From positions 1 through 64,000 of the forward strand of contig NZ_NIUB01000017.1 of the NCBI RefSeq assembly GCF_002197815.1: DNA of 64,000 nucleotides, in the 5' to 3' direction. The notes below the pieces were generated by a model. It worked only from the letters and a program-made list of their open reading frames with translations, had not been told where the DNA came from and ran no database searches. Origin of the DNA: Pseudomonas oleovorans subsp. oleovorans. GTDB lineage: Bacteria; Pseudomonadota; Gammaproteobacteria; Pseudomonadales; Pseudomonadaceae. Each line of letters begins with the position of its first letter. The first letter of the stretch is position 1. This document shows, one piece after another, positions 55,643-64,000 of the stretch. A program made the translations under genes and the position numbers.

Positions 55643-58024
55643 ATGTCTGATCAAGCTCCCGTTACCCGGCGACTGGCCAATGGCGCCGAGCTGCGAGCGC
55701 AGCAGCAGCTTTGGGCGCAGCAGGTTGGGGTGTGCCTGCGTGTGGCCGCCGGCAGTCATGACGAGCCGCCAGCCTATCCGGGCCTGGCGCACTTTCTCGA
55801 ACATCTGCTGTTTCTCGGCAGTCGCGATTACCCGGTCGATCAGGGTTTGATGGCCTTCGTCCAGCGCCATGGCGGGCTGGTCAATGCCTCGACCCAGGCG
55901 CGGCACACCGATTTCGTCTGTGAGGTGCCGTCCGAGCTGCTGCAGCCGGCGCTGACGCGTCTGCTGGATATGCTTGGCCAGCCGTTGCTGGCGCTCGACG
56001 CGCAGCTGCGCGAGCGCGAGGTGTTGCACGCCGAATATCAGGCGCGCAGCCAGGATGCCGACAGTCGCATCGATCATGCTCTGGGTCAGGCGCTCGCCGC
56101 CGGGCATCGCTGCAGCGCGTTCCTGGCCGGTGATCGCAGCACGCTGGCTGTGGAGTCGGCGGAATTTCAGCGAGCGCTGCGTGATCATCATCAGCACCAC
56201 TACCAGGCTCGGCATATGAGGCTGACTCTGGTCGGGCCACAACCGGCCGAGCAGTTGCTGGATATTGCCGAGGCGCTGCTTGGAGCGTTACCCGCAGGCG
56301 AGGGCGACGCCTGTTCCGCTCCGCCGCTGGACCTGCTGCCGCTGCGAGCGCCGTGCCTGCGCCTGCAGCACAGTCGCTCAGGTGTGCACTTGGGCGTTGC
56401 CGTGCAGCTCGACACCCATCACCTGAATGCGTCGTTGGATCTGGTGCTGGATGCTTTGCAGGACCCTGCGCCCGGCGGCTTGCTCGACGGCTTGCGTGAA
56501 TTGCAGCTGTGCCGGCAGTTGCAGGCGCGGGTGCTGTATCAGGACGGAGGGCAGTGTCTGCTGCGCCTGGACTTTCCTGGCGCCACCGCGGAGCAGGGCG
56601 CCGCGTTGCGCGATGCCGTGCAGAGTTGGGCCGAGCAGTTGCAGGGCGATGCAGATTGGTCATTGCGGCTGTTGCACCAACAGCAGGCAGCAGCGCTCAG
56701 GTTGCTTGGGCTAAGCCCGTTGGCGGCGGCCAGGGAGCTACAGTCGCCTGCTCAGGACGATAGCCACACCTTGCGCGATCTGAATGCCTTGCTGGTTTGT
56801 CTGGCTCGTGGTGAGGGGCTGATCGAACTGCAGTGCGGCGAGCAGGCGCAGCCGCTGTGGCCGGCAATCGGATTGGATTTGCCATTGCAGGCTTTGCCGA
56901 TGCCATCACCAACTCCAATTCCGAACCACCCGTGGCGGCTGCCTGGCGATGATCTGTTACTGGCCGGCGCTGCCGTGGCATCGGCCGTTTTGCCATTGGC
57001 CGCGCTACGACATCATCCGGGGCAGGTCGAGGGCGGGCCGGCTGCGCTTTACTGGCGAGGCCCTTGTGCGGCGGCGGGCGACGCTGCGGCCATCGAAGCG
57101 GGATTGCTGGCGCGCAGCGCCGATCTGCGCTGGCGCGGTGAGCGGCTTGGCATTGCCTGCCAGCTGAGCGTACAAGTTGCTGGCTGGAGCCTTTCATTGC
57201 GCGGGCCGGCACCACTATTGCCGACCTTCAGTGCTTTGCTGCTACCGCTGCTGTTGGCCACGCGGGATGAACCAGTCGAGCCCGCTTCCCAGGGCATGTT
57301 GTTGCGGGCGCTGCTGCAGCGTTCGCCGCAACTGTGCGAGATGCCCAAGACCTCGCGGCTGGAAGGGCTGAGTGTCGGGCTCGGCGCGAGCGAACAGGCA
57401 CAACTGGCCGAGCTGTGCGTAGCGGTCGAGGCGCTTGCGGATCTGCCGCCAATGCCCCGTATCGCGACCGGGATCGACTGGCAGCAGGTTGCGCAGCCGG
57501 GTACGGATGCCGCGTTGTTGCTGTTTTGTCCCTTGCCTGCCGGCGATGCCTGCACCGAGGCTGCCTGGCGTCTGCTTGGCCAGGTGCTGCAGGGGCGTTT
57601 CTATCAGCGCCTGCGTGGTGAGCTGCAACTGGGTTACGCGCTGTTCGCCGGTTTCCGTCAGGTCGAGGGCTGCCGGGGGTTGTTGTTTGCCCTGCAGTCA
57701 CCGGTTTGCGGAGCGGCCGGGATCTTCGAGCATATCCGCGCTTTTCTGGACGAGCAGCGGCAGTCGCTCGCCCAGCTGGACGACGAGACTGTGTCACGTT
57801 ATCGCGATGCCTTGCTGCCGGCGCTGAGTCCGGCCAAGGCCAACCTGGCGCGTGCCGAGCAGCTTTGGCAACTGCATCTGGCGGGCTTGCCCGAGGCGCA
57901 TCTGCAGCGGGTGCAGCTGGCGCTGACAGCCCTGACCAAAAACGATCTGCTCCAGGCTCATGAGCAGTTGCTAAGCGCCCGCGACTGGCGCGTGCTCGCC
58001 AGCGGAGCGCCGTCGCCGGCCTAG
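55643..58024 (+). CDS. pqqF: PqqF-like M16 zinc protease
   Basis: This 793-residue M16-family protease has the inverted zinc motif HFLEH (His50, Glu53, His54) with the distal Glu in LREREVLHAEYQ, plus RDYPVDQGLMAFVQRHGG and NASTQARHTDF. The C-terminal half is a catalytically inert M16-like repeat. PqqF cleaves the PqqA peptide in making the cofactor pyrroloquinoline quinone. No other pqq gene lies within the window, so the assignment rests on family resemblance; a different M16 peptidase is possible. Start ATG 55643 (MSDQAPVTRRLANG) is the family start. Confidence 0.78.
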   Translation: MSDQAPVTRRLANGAELRAQQQLWAQQVGVCLRVAAGSHDEPPAYPGLAHFLEHLLFLGSRDYPVDQGLMAFVQRHGGLVNASTQARHTDFVCEVPSELLQPALTRLLDMLGQPLLALDAQLREREVLHAEYQARSQDADSRIDHALGQALAAGHRCSAFLAGDRSTLAVESAEFQRALRDHHQHHYQARHMRLTLVGPQPAEQLLDIAEALLGALPAGEGDACSAPPLDLLPLRAPCLRLQHSRSGVHLGVAVQLDTHHLNASLDLVLDALQDPAPGGLLDGLRELQLCRQLQARVLYQDGGQCLLRLDFPGATAEQGAALRDAVQSWAEQLQGDADWSLRLLHQQQAAALRLLGLSPLAAARELQSPAQDDSHTLRDLNALLVCLARGEGLIELQCGEQAQPLWPAIGLDLPLQALPMPSPTPIPNHPWRLPGDDLLLAGAAVASAVLPLAALRHHPGQVEGGPAALYWRGPCAAAGDAAAIEAGLLARSADLRWRGERLGIACQLSVQVAGWSLSLRGPAPLLPTFSALLLPLLLATRDEPVEPASQGMLLRALLQRSPQLCEMPKTSRLEGLSVGLGASEQAQLAELCVAVEALADLPPMPRIATGIDWQQVAQPGTDAALLLFCPLPAGDACTEAAWRLLGQVLQGRFYQRLRGELQLGYALFAGFRQVEGCRGLLFALQSPVCGAAGIFEHIRAFLDEQRQSLAQLDDETVSRYRDALLPALSPAKANLARAEQLWQLHLAGLPEAHLQRVQLALTALTKNDLLQAHEQLLSARDWRVLASGAPSPA

Positions 58025-58083
58025 GCTGCGTTCTCTTCAGCGCTCCTTGCGCGACTGCGCGCGAATTTCCAACGCCCTTTTTC

Positions 58084-58211
58084 TGCAGGAGCCCCGGTCC
58101 GGTGCAAGGCTCTGGCTTTGCGTCGTTCTTTCGATTCGCCGCGGGGCGCGGCTCCTACAGGGTGAGGCAGTGTCTGGTGCTTGTGTAGGAGCCCCGACCC
58201 GGGGCGAAGCC
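58084..58211. repeat. REP cluster after pqqF
   Basis: A TGCAGGAGCCCCGGTCCGGT arm faces GGGGCGCGGCTCCTACA (ending 58159), and a further half-element TGTAGGAGCCCCGACCCGGG begins at 58183. The unit and the half-unit are in the same family as 43708-43762. Confidence 0.7.
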
Positions 58212-58450
58212 TTGTGCAGCTGCGCCGCTCGTTACTGGCGCATGTCTACGCCCTAGGGCTGGCCCGGTACTAATACCTTTCTCCCGCTACCGGTAGCAGG
58301 TCGGTCGCGAGCCGGCGGGAGCACGCCGGTAGCGCCCGGCCAAAGCAGCAGCGAATCGCTGCCAAGGCAGCGTATGGCCCGCCGGACCCGCTTTCGATAA
58401 TCGCCTCCGACACGACTGCCCTGGCGGTCGCCACTCAAGCGGAGAGCGTT
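58212..58450. other. Upstream region of the porin gene
   Basis: This 239-bp gap should carry the porin promoter. It contains GGTACTAATACCTTTCTCCC near 58266 and a GC-rich palindrome-like block after it. I could not assign a specific regulator site. Confidence 0.35.
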
Positions 58451-59635
58451 ATGCACAACAACAAGATCGCCATCACTCGACTTCTGCCCCTGACCCTGGC
58501 CACCGCCGTCGCTCTGGCGACCGCGCAGCAGGCCGCCGCCGAGATCGTCCTGTACGACAAGGACGACACCACTTTCTCCACCGACGGCTACATCAACGCC
58601 TTCTACGTCAACAGCGACGTCGATCGTGACGGCGAGCAATTCGACCGTCGCCAGTCGCGGGTGAAGATGGGCTTTCTGCCCAACTGGATCGGCTTCAACT
58701 TCGGCAAGCAGATCGACGGGCTCAAGCTGACCGGTCGCTCGTCCTTCTGGGTCACCATCAACGACAGCGAAACCAACGGCACCGACACCGCCATCGATGT
58801 GCGCCAGTTCTACGGCACCGTTTCCAGCCCGGAATGGGGCGAGGTGCTGGTGGGTAAGGACTTCGGTCTGTTCTCGCGCTCCAACATCTTCCTCGACGAG
58901 CTGCTGGCCGGTTACGGCAACGTCTCCGACACCCTCGGCCTGGTGGACGGCAACGGCGTTTCGTTCGGCAACATCGGCACTGGCTACCCGTACCCGTTCC
59001 CGACCTCGCAGATCACCTACCGCAACAACAACCTGGCCGAAGGCCTGCGTGTGGCCGTGGGCATCATGGACCCGGTCGACACCAACGACGACAGCGCCAC
59101 CGGCAAGGCCTACCAGGAAAATCCGCGCTTCGAATCGGAAGTCAGCTACCAGTTCGATCTTGGCGGCTCGACCATCTACACCTGGGTCAACGGCGCCTAC
59201 CAGACCTCCGAGAACACCGACGACAGCGTCGACAAGGTCACCTCCAAGGGCCTCGGCTATGGCGTGCAGGCCAAGTTCGGCGGCCTGTCTCTGACCGGCT
59301 CGGGATTCCAGGCCAAGGGCATCAACCCCTTCTTCACCAACAACCTGGGTGAGCCGACCCTGCGTGACATCGACAGCGACGGCTATCTGCTGCAGGGCTC
59401 CTACACCTGGGGCAAGAACCGCGTGGCGCTGTCCTACGGCAAGACCGAGGACGACGGCAACGGCCTGGGTGTGGCGGCGGACTACGAGACCCGTGGCATC
59501 GCCTATTTCCGCACCATCAACGACAACCTCAAGCTGGTCGCCGAGTACAACCAGTACCAGATCGATGCCGCCGCCGGCAGCGGTCTGAACGAGGACACCG
59601 ACACCTTCGCCGTCGGTGCGGTGCTCAGCTGGTAA
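58451..59635 (+). CDS. Gram-negative porin (Porin_4 type)
   Basis: This 394-residue outer-membrane protein has a signal peptide cleaved near AQQAAAE, then alternating amphipathic strands: STDGYINAFYVNSDVDRDG, DRRQSRVKMGFLPNWIGFNF, DVRQFYGTVSSPEWGEVLVG (L3-like segment with KDFGLFSR), and the closing strand DTFAVGAVLSW ending in an aromatic residue as required for BAM recognition. Such 16-strand porins pass small anionic or neutral solutes. Its substrate is not evident; proximity to PqqF and the nosP-nahK region may point to alcohol-related growth conditions, but this is weak. Confidence 0.82.
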   Translation: MHNNKIAITRLLPLTLATAVALATAQQAAAEIVLYDKDDTTFSTDGYINAFYVNSDVDRDGEQFDRRQSRVKMGFLPNWIGFNFGKQIDGLKLTGRSSFWVTINDSETNGTDTAIDVRQFYGTVSSPEWGEVLVGKDFGLFSRSNIFLDELLAGYGNVSDTLGLVDGNGVSFGNIGTGYPYPFPTSQITYRNNNLAEGLRVAVGIMDPVDTNDDSATGKAYQENPRFESEVSYQFDLGGSTIYTWVNGAYQTSENTDDSVDKVTSKGLGYGVQAKFGGLSLTGSGFQAKGINPFFTNNLGEPTLRDIDSDGYLLQGSYTWGKNRVALSYGKTEDDGNGLGVAADYETRGIAYFRTINDNLKLVAEYNQYQIDAAAGSGLNEDTDTFAVGAVLSW

Positions 59636-59654
59636 GCCATACGGCTTGCGGACG

Positions 59655-59686
59655 ACGGGAGGCCCAAGGGCCTCCCGTTCTTTTCG
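59655..59686 (+). terminator. Rho-independent terminator of the porin gene
   Basis: ACGGGAGGCCC (59655-59665) pairs with GGGCCTCCCGT (59668-59678), followed by TCTTTT. It begins 20 bp after the stop codon. Confidence 0.92.
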
Positions 59687-59869
59687 AGCCTGTTCACGAT
59701 CTGCTGCGCGTCGGCGCTACTGCGTTAAAAACAAGCTGGATCGCCAGCCCGGTCGGAATGCTCATGTGCAAAAGTACAGTCGCCCGCGACCTCGGCCGCT
59801 CCTCGCTTGTTTTTGCGGGGCCGCCATCGGTGTTGTATCGCTCTAGCTCGCCAGATCGTGAACAGACTC
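59686..59869. mobile_element. MITE-like element with 18-bp terminal inverted repeats
   Basis: The left end GAGCCTGTTCACGATCTG (59686-59703) is inverted at the right end CAGATCGTGAACAGACTC (59852-59869) with one mismatch. Inside, TTAAAAACAAG and CTTGTTTTTG form a second imperfect pair. The 184-bp unit codes for nothing and starts immediately at the porin terminator. Size and structure fit a miniature inverted-repeat element moved by an unseen transposase, or a large REP-type element. Confidence 0.6.
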
Positions 59870-59893
59870 TCAGGGATCGAAAGGAAGAATTCA

Positions 59894-60286
59894 ATGATCG
59901 GACTCTGGAGCGAATCGGCTCAAACCTATCTGCTGGTACTGGCGATCAGCACTACGCTGGTCTTTGCGCTGCCCATCTTCCTCGTGCCGCTGGCCTGGGC
60001 GCGCCTGATGCGTTGGCGCATTCCGCAGGACATCGACCTGGCGGTGTATTTCGGGCGCTGTCTGGGCGCCTTCATCCTCATCGTCGAAGCGCTGATGCTG
60101 CGCGCCGCGCTGACCGGTGAAGCGCTGCACACCACCTTCGAGGTGCTGGCCGCGGTGGCCCTGCTGATGGTGCTGGTGCATGTGCATGGCGCGATCAAGC
60201 GCATCCAGCCGTGGACGGAAACCCTGGAGATCGGCTTTTACGCCGGAATGTTCGTGCTGAACCTGATGTTCTGGCCGGCCCTGTAA
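59894..60286 (+). CDS. Four-helix integral membrane protein, unknown function
   Basis: This 130-residue protein has four hydrophobic segments at about residues 10-35, 48-72, 80-100 and 112-130. Conserved-looking polar sites are VYFGRCLGAFILIVEALML and HVHGAIKRIQPWTETLE. I do not know a named family. The ATG at 59894 follows an AAGGAAG ribosome site. It may be co-regulated with nosP-nahK downstream, but a REP and 170 bp separate them. Confidence 0.7.
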   Translation: MIGLWSESAQTYLLVLAISTTLVFALPIFLVPLAWARLMRWRIPQDIDLAVYFGRCLGAFILIVEALMLRAALTGEALHTTFEVLAAVALLMVLVHVHGAIKRIQPWTETLEIGFYAGMFVLNLMFWPAL

Positions 60287-60314
60287 GAACACTGGTGCGC
60301 ACGGCGCAGCAGTT

Positions 60315-60369
60315 TGTAGGGCGGGTGCAACCCGCCGTTGCCCCACTGGCGGGTTGCACCCGCCCTACA
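60315..60369. repeat. REP-like palindrome with 22-bp perfect arms
   Basis: TGTAGGGCGGGTGCAACCCG CC (60315-60336) is exactly complementary to 60348-60369, with an 11-base loop. It is the second full copy of the family seen at 40862-40913. Confidence 0.88.
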
Positions 60370-60533
60370 TATTGAATTGCCCATGCATGGCGTGACCAGG
60401 GTGGCGGCGTGCGTCGCGTACTGCTTCGCGAGTACGCCCTACGGATCGACTACCCAGTACTCAAGTAGCATGGGGCGGGCAGCGCCGGCTTCGTAGAATT
60501 TCGCCATGATCAGCAGGTGCATTGGGGCGTGAT

Positions 60534-61697
60534 ATGGCCTTGCAACAGCCGGACGGCGTGCTAAGCGCCGTCTCCAGCACGAAGGATGTGGAATTGGCCG
60601 CCCAGGAACTGGCGCGCCAGCTGATCCACCCCTATCTCGGTTTCGTGCTGTTCTTCTGCTCGGCCGAATACGATCTCGACGGGCTCGGCCAGGCGCTGGA
60701 GGCCCATTTCGGCGGCGTCAGCCTGGTCGGCTGCACCAGCGCCGGTGAGATCACCCCGCAGGGCTATGGCCGTGGCTGCGTGGTGGCGCTGGGCTTCGAC
60801 CTGCGCTGTTTCTCCATCGCCAGCGTGCTGATCGACGAGATGGAACGCTTCAATCTGCTCGATGCGCAGCATCTGGTCGATGGCCTGGTCAAGGATTGCC
60901 GCAGCAACGAGCTGGCCTCGATCAAGGGCCACAGCTTCGCCCTGACCCTGCTCGACGGCTTGTCCAGCCGCGAAGAACTGGTGCTCGGCGCGCTCAGTGC
61001 GGCGCTGGGCAGCATCCCGCACTTCGGCGGCTCGGCCGGGGACGATAACCACCTGACCCATACCCACGTTTATCACGGCGGCCGCTTCCACAGCGGTGCA
61101 GCGGTCGTGGTGCTGTTCAATACCTGGCTGGAGTTCGAGGTGTTCAGCACCCACCACATCCAACCCAGCGCGGAAAAGCTGGTGGTGACCCGCGCCGACA
61201 GCGCCACGCGCCGGGTGTACGAACTCAATGCCGCACCGGCCGCGCAGGAATATGCCGAGCTGATCGGTGTGCCGGTCGAGGCGCTGGATCTGCGGGCGTT
61301 CGCTGCTTATCCGCTGGCGGTACGGATCAGCGATCACTACTACGTGCGCTCGATCCAGCAGGTGCACGACGACCTCAGCCTGACCTTCTACTGCGCGGTG
61401 GAGAACGGCATCGTCCTCACTGCCATGCATCCCGGCCCCTTGCTGCCCAATCTGCAGCAACTGTTCGCCGGGCTGGAGCAGCGCCTCGGTCCGCTGCTGC
61501 TGACCATCGGCTGCGACTGCTTCCTGCGCCGCCTGGAGATCGAGAACGATGGCGGCGTCGAGTCGGTCGCCACGCTGCTGCGCCAGCAGCGGGTGATCGG
61601 CTTCAACACCTACGGAGAGCAGTTCAATGGCATGCACATCAACCAGACCTTCACCGGCGTCGCAATTGGCCGACCTGTTGGGCGTGCCGAGCGCTGA
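60534..61697 (+). CDS. nosP: FIST-domain sensor protein (NosP-like)
   Basis: This 387-residue protein has FIST_N (about 25-215; VGCTSAGEITPQGYGRGC, FGGSAGDDNHLTHTHVYHGG) and FIST_C (about 225-370; LPNLQQLFAGLEQRLGPLLL, VIGFNTYGEQFNGMHINQTF). In P. aeruginosa the FIST protein NosP (PA1975) binds heme and nitric oxide and controls the kinase NahK. The gene overlaps the kinase gene by 71 bp in another frame, which supports the same partnership. ATG 60534 was selected (MALQQPDGVLS); 60522 (GTG/ATG-type) is also open. Confidence 0.85.
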   Translation: MALQQPDGVLSAVSSTKDVELAAQELARQLIHPYLGFVLFFCSAEYDLDGLGQALEAHFGGVSLVGCTSAGEITPQGYGRGCVVALGFDLRCFSIASVLIDEMERFNLLDAQHLVDGLVKDCRSNELASIKGHSFALTLLDGLSSREELVLGALSAALGSIPHFGGSAGDDNHLTHTHVYHGGRFHSGAAVVVLFNTWLEFEVFSTHHIQPSAEKLVVTRADSATRRVYELNAAPAAQEYAELIGVPVEALDLRAFAAYPLAVRISDHYYVRSIQQVHDDLSLTFYCAVENGIVLTAMHPGPLLPNLQQLFAGLEQRLGPLLLTIGCDCFLRRLEIENDGGVESVATLLRQQRVIGFNTYGEQFNGMHINQTFTGVAIGRPVGRAER

Positions 61698-64000
61698 GCT
61701 GCAGGCACGCTGTGCGGCGCTGGAGCAGGAGAACGCCAAGCTCAGGCGCATCAACGCCGCGTTGATTGAGCGGGTCGAGTCGATCCATTCCCGTGGCGAT
61801 GACGCCTACGCGGCCTTCCAGCACTCGGTGGTGCTGTCCGAGCAGGTGCGCGAGCGCACCGACGCGCTGAACCAGGCGATGGCCGAGTTGAAGTCGAGCA
61901 ACCAGTTACTCAGCGATGCGCGGCTGCGCGCCGAGACCGCGCACCAGCATTTGATCGACGCCATCGAGAGCATCTCCGACGCCTTCGTGCTGTTCGATGA
62001 TCGACAGCGCATCGTGCTATTCAACAGCCGCTTCAAGGCGCTGTGGTCGCGCAGCCGCGCGCGTATCGGCACCGGTACGCGGTTGGAGGAGATTCGCCGG
62101 CTGAGCCGCAGCACTGGTCTGGTGGTGGAAGCGCAGTTGGGCAAGGAGGGCGAGCCGAGCCTGTTCCGCCTGCAGGACGGGCGCTGGGTGCAGGTCAGTG
62201 AGCGGCCGACCCGGGAGGGCGGGCTGGTGATCCTTTACGCCGACATCACCGAGGTGAAGCAGAGCGAGGCGCTGCGCCGCGAGCAGGCCCTGGCGCAGAA
62301 GTCGCGCCTGCTGCAGCGCGCGGTCGACAACCTGTCCCAGGGCATGGCCATGGTCAACGCCGAGGGTGCACTGGAGTTGTGGAACCACCGTTTCCTCGAA
62401 CTCTGCGGCCTGGCGCCGATCAACGCCCATCGGCCGTTCGCCGAAGTGATGGCGGAAAGCGAACTTGAGCCGCTGACCCCGGACAGCCGCGATGCCGCCG
62501 GCAAACCGCTGCGCCAGGTGGAGGTGCGTCTGTTCAACGGACGCATGCTGGAAGTGCGTACTCATCCGCTGCCCACCGGCGGCTTCGTCAACACCTTCAC
62601 CGATATCACCGAGCGCCATCGCCAGGCTCAGGCGCTGAGCGACAGCGAGCGCTGGATTCGCCTGATCACCGATCACGTGCCGGCGCTGATCGCCTACCTG
62701 TCGGCTGATCTGGTCTACGAATTCACCAACAAGGTTTACGAGGAATGGTACTGCTGGCCACGCGGCGCCATGCTCGGCCAGAGCCTGCGCGAAGTGCACA
62801 GCGAGGAGCATTGCCAGCGTCTGGAACCCTACGTCGAATTGGCGCTGTCCGGCGAGAGCGTGACCTTCGAATTCGCCGAAACCAACCACAACGGCCAGGA
62901 GCGCTACATGTTGCGTTCCTACGTGCCCAACCGTCAGGCCAGCGGCGAAGTGGTCGGCATCTTCGTGCTGATCCGCGATATCACCGAGCGCCGCCGCACC
63001 GCCGAGGCGTTGCACCAGGCCTATCAACACCTGGAACAGCGCGTGCGCGAGCGCACCGCCGAGCTGACCACGGTGAACGACCAGCTGCGCCGCGAGATCG
63101 ACGAGCGCACGCAGATGGAAGCGCGCCTGCGTGATGCCAAGGGCGAGGCCGAGCAGGCCAACCTGTCCAAGACCAAGTTTCTCGCTGCCGTCAGCCACGA
63201 TCTGCTGCAGCCGCTCAACGCCGCGCGGCTATTCACCAGTGCCTTGCTGGAGAAGAACGACCTGAGCGGCTGCGCGCCGCTGGTACGCAACGTCAGCAAC
63301 TCGCTGGAAGACGTGGAAAGTCTGCTCGGCACGCTGGTGGACATTTCCAAGCTCGATGCCGGGGTGATCAAGCCCGATATCGCGCCATTCGCCGTCAGCG
63401 AGCTGCTGGAGAACCTGGCCGCCGAGTATCACCAGATCGCCCGCAGCGAAGGCCTGCGTCTGGATTACCTGCCCAGCTCGGCCCTGGTGCGCAGCGACGT
63501 GCAGTTGCTGGCGCGGATCCTGCGCAACTTCCTCAGCAACGCCATTCGCTACACCGCCAGCGGGCGCATCCTGCTGGGCTGCCGGCGGCGCGGCAACAGC
63601 CTGTCCATCGAAGTCTGGGACACCGGCATCGGCATCGCTCAGGACAAGCTGGTGGAGATATTCCAGGAGTTCAAGCGCGGCGACAACGTGCAGCGCAAGC
63701 AGGATCGCGGCCTCGGCCTGGGCCTGGCGATCGTCGAGAAAATTGCGGGCATGCTTGGGCACCGTATTCGTGTGGCATCGCAGCAGGGCAGGGGCTCGAT
63801 GTTCGCCGTCGAGGTGCCGCTGACCCGCCGCGCGCCGCGCGTGCGTGCCGTGCAGGACAGCCCGGATCTGTTGCTCGAACGCCTCAGCGGCGCGCGGGTC
63901 TGGGTGCTGGATAACGACGCGGCGATCTGCGCCGGCATGCGCACCCTGCTCGAAGGCTGGGGCTGCCGGGTGGTCACCGCGCTGAGCGAAGAAGACCTGG
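61627..64000 (+). CDS. nahK: PAS-rich hybrid histidine kinase (NahK/ErcS'-like), 3' end outside the window
   Basis: From ATG 61627 (Shine-Dalgarno GGAGAG) 791 codons are visible. A coiled coil (LQARCAALEQENAKLRRINAAL) leads to about three PAS domains, another coiled coil (HQAYQHLEQRVRERTAELTT), the H-box AVSHDLLQPLNAARLF, N-box LARILRNFLSNAIRYT, G1 WDTGIGI, G2 RGLGLGLAIVEKI, and the start of a receiver domain (VWVLDNDAAICAGMRTLLEG). The SHDLxQPLNA H-box is typical of the PA1976 group, where NahK feeds HptB and thereby biofilm and virulence control. The start lies within nosP. Confidence 0.87.
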   Translation, partial: MACTSTRPSPASQLADLLGVPSAELQARCAALEQENAKLRRINAALIERVESIHSRGDDAYAAFQHSVVLSEQVRERTDALNQAMAELKSSNQLLSDARLRAETAHQHLIDAIESISDAFVLFDDRQRIVLFNSRFKALWSRSRARIGTGTRLEEIRRLSRSTGLVVEAQLGKEGEPSLFRLQDGRWVQVSERPTREGGLVILYADITEVKQSEALRREQALAQKSRLLQRAVDNLSQGMAMVNAEGALELWNHRFLELCGLAPINAHRPFAEVMAESELEPLTPDSRDAAGKPLRQVEVRLFNGRMLEVRTHPLPTGGFVNTFTDITERHRQAQALSDSERWIRLITDHVPALIAYLSADLVYEFTNKVYEEWYCWPRGAMLGQSLREVHSEEHCQRLEPYVELALSGESVTFEFAETNHNGQERYMLRSYVPNRQASGEVVGIFVLIRDITERRRTAEALHQAYQHLEQRVRERTAELTTVNDQLRREIDERTQMEARLRDAKGEAEQANLSKTKFLAAVSHDLLQPLNAARLFTSALLEKNDLSGCAPLVRNVSNSLEDVESLLGTLVDISKLDAGVIKPDIAPFAVSELLENLAAEYHQIARSEGLRLDYLPSSALVRSDVQLLARILRNFLSNAIRYTASGRILLGCRRRGNSLSIEVWDTGIGIAQDKLVEIFQEFKRGDNVQRKQDRGLGLGLAIVEKIAGMLGHRIRVASQQGRGSMFAVEVPLTRRAPRVRAVQDSPDLLLERLSGARVWVLDNDAAICAGMRTLLEGWGCRVVTALSEEDL

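Overview
The window is high-GC Gammaproteobacterial DNA that reads as a Pseudomonas (Ectopseudomonas/P. mendocina-like) chromosome. Reasons: a liuRABCDE leucine/isoprenoid cluster, a block thioesterase-mlaA-PilZ-rssB-rssC-tal-dusA in the order I remember from P. aeruginosa PA2801-PA2795, a nosP-nahK (PA1975-PA1976-like) pair, a Gram-negative porin, and many REP-type intergenic palindromes. Species and synteny statements are from memory, not from a search.

Layout. 1-2.1 kb: decayed accessory DNA (group II intron RT remnant, intact RHH antitoxin/RelE-ParE toxin pair with operator, truncated tyrosine integrase, truncated DUF262 gene). 2.2-6.8 kb: putrescine catabolism (puuB, puuR, puuA, spuC), ending in a strong terminator. 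7.2-18.2 kb, minus strand: a probable 2-furoate cluster, hmfABCDE (furoyl-CoA dehydrogenase, furoyl-CoA ligase, 2-oxoglutaryl-CoA hydrolase), a BenE-type transporter, XdhC and an AraC regulator, with an IS5-family remnant inside. 18.2-23.4 kb: frameshifted ohr with intact ohrR, a 35-residue exported peptide gene, I78-type lipoprotein, yceH, TetR/SDR divergon, HCCA-isomerase-like protein and a DUF3820 protein. 23.4-25.1 kb: mosaic of IS110 and IS21 fragments. 25.1-37.7 kb: queD, patatin, PepSY-PepSY-response regulator-kinase operon, FMN reductase, chemoreceptor with an amber codon, Na+/H+ antiporter, wrecked chemoreceptor and NCS2 permease, second IS5-family remnant, then an RsbQ-like hydrolase coupled to a PAS-GGDEF protein. 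37.7-48.6 kb: acetoacetyl-CoA synthetase and the liu cluster, flanked by an SDR with an internal deletion and a broken thiolase. 48.6-49.4 kb: broken transposase. 49.4-55.5 kb: conserved housekeeping block. 55.6-64 kb: PqqF-like protease, porin, a MITE-like element, small membrane protein, FIST sensor and a PAS-rich hybrid kinase that runs off the window.

How it works together. The liu genes take isovaleryl-CoA and related branched acyl-CoAs to HMG-CoA, then to acetyl-CoA and acetoacetate, which aacS activates. The hmf genes take furoate to 2-oxoglutarate via CoA thioesters, with XdhC serving the molybdenum enzyme. The puu genes take putrescine through gamma-glutamylation or direct transamination.

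Caveat. The window carries an unusual number of single-base lesions (ohr, Fur-like gene, two transposases, two chemoreceptors, thiolase, NCS2 permease). Either this lineage is shedding genes around IS elements, or the assembly has uncorrected indels; raw reads would decide. I found no tRNA, rRNA or CRISPR array.
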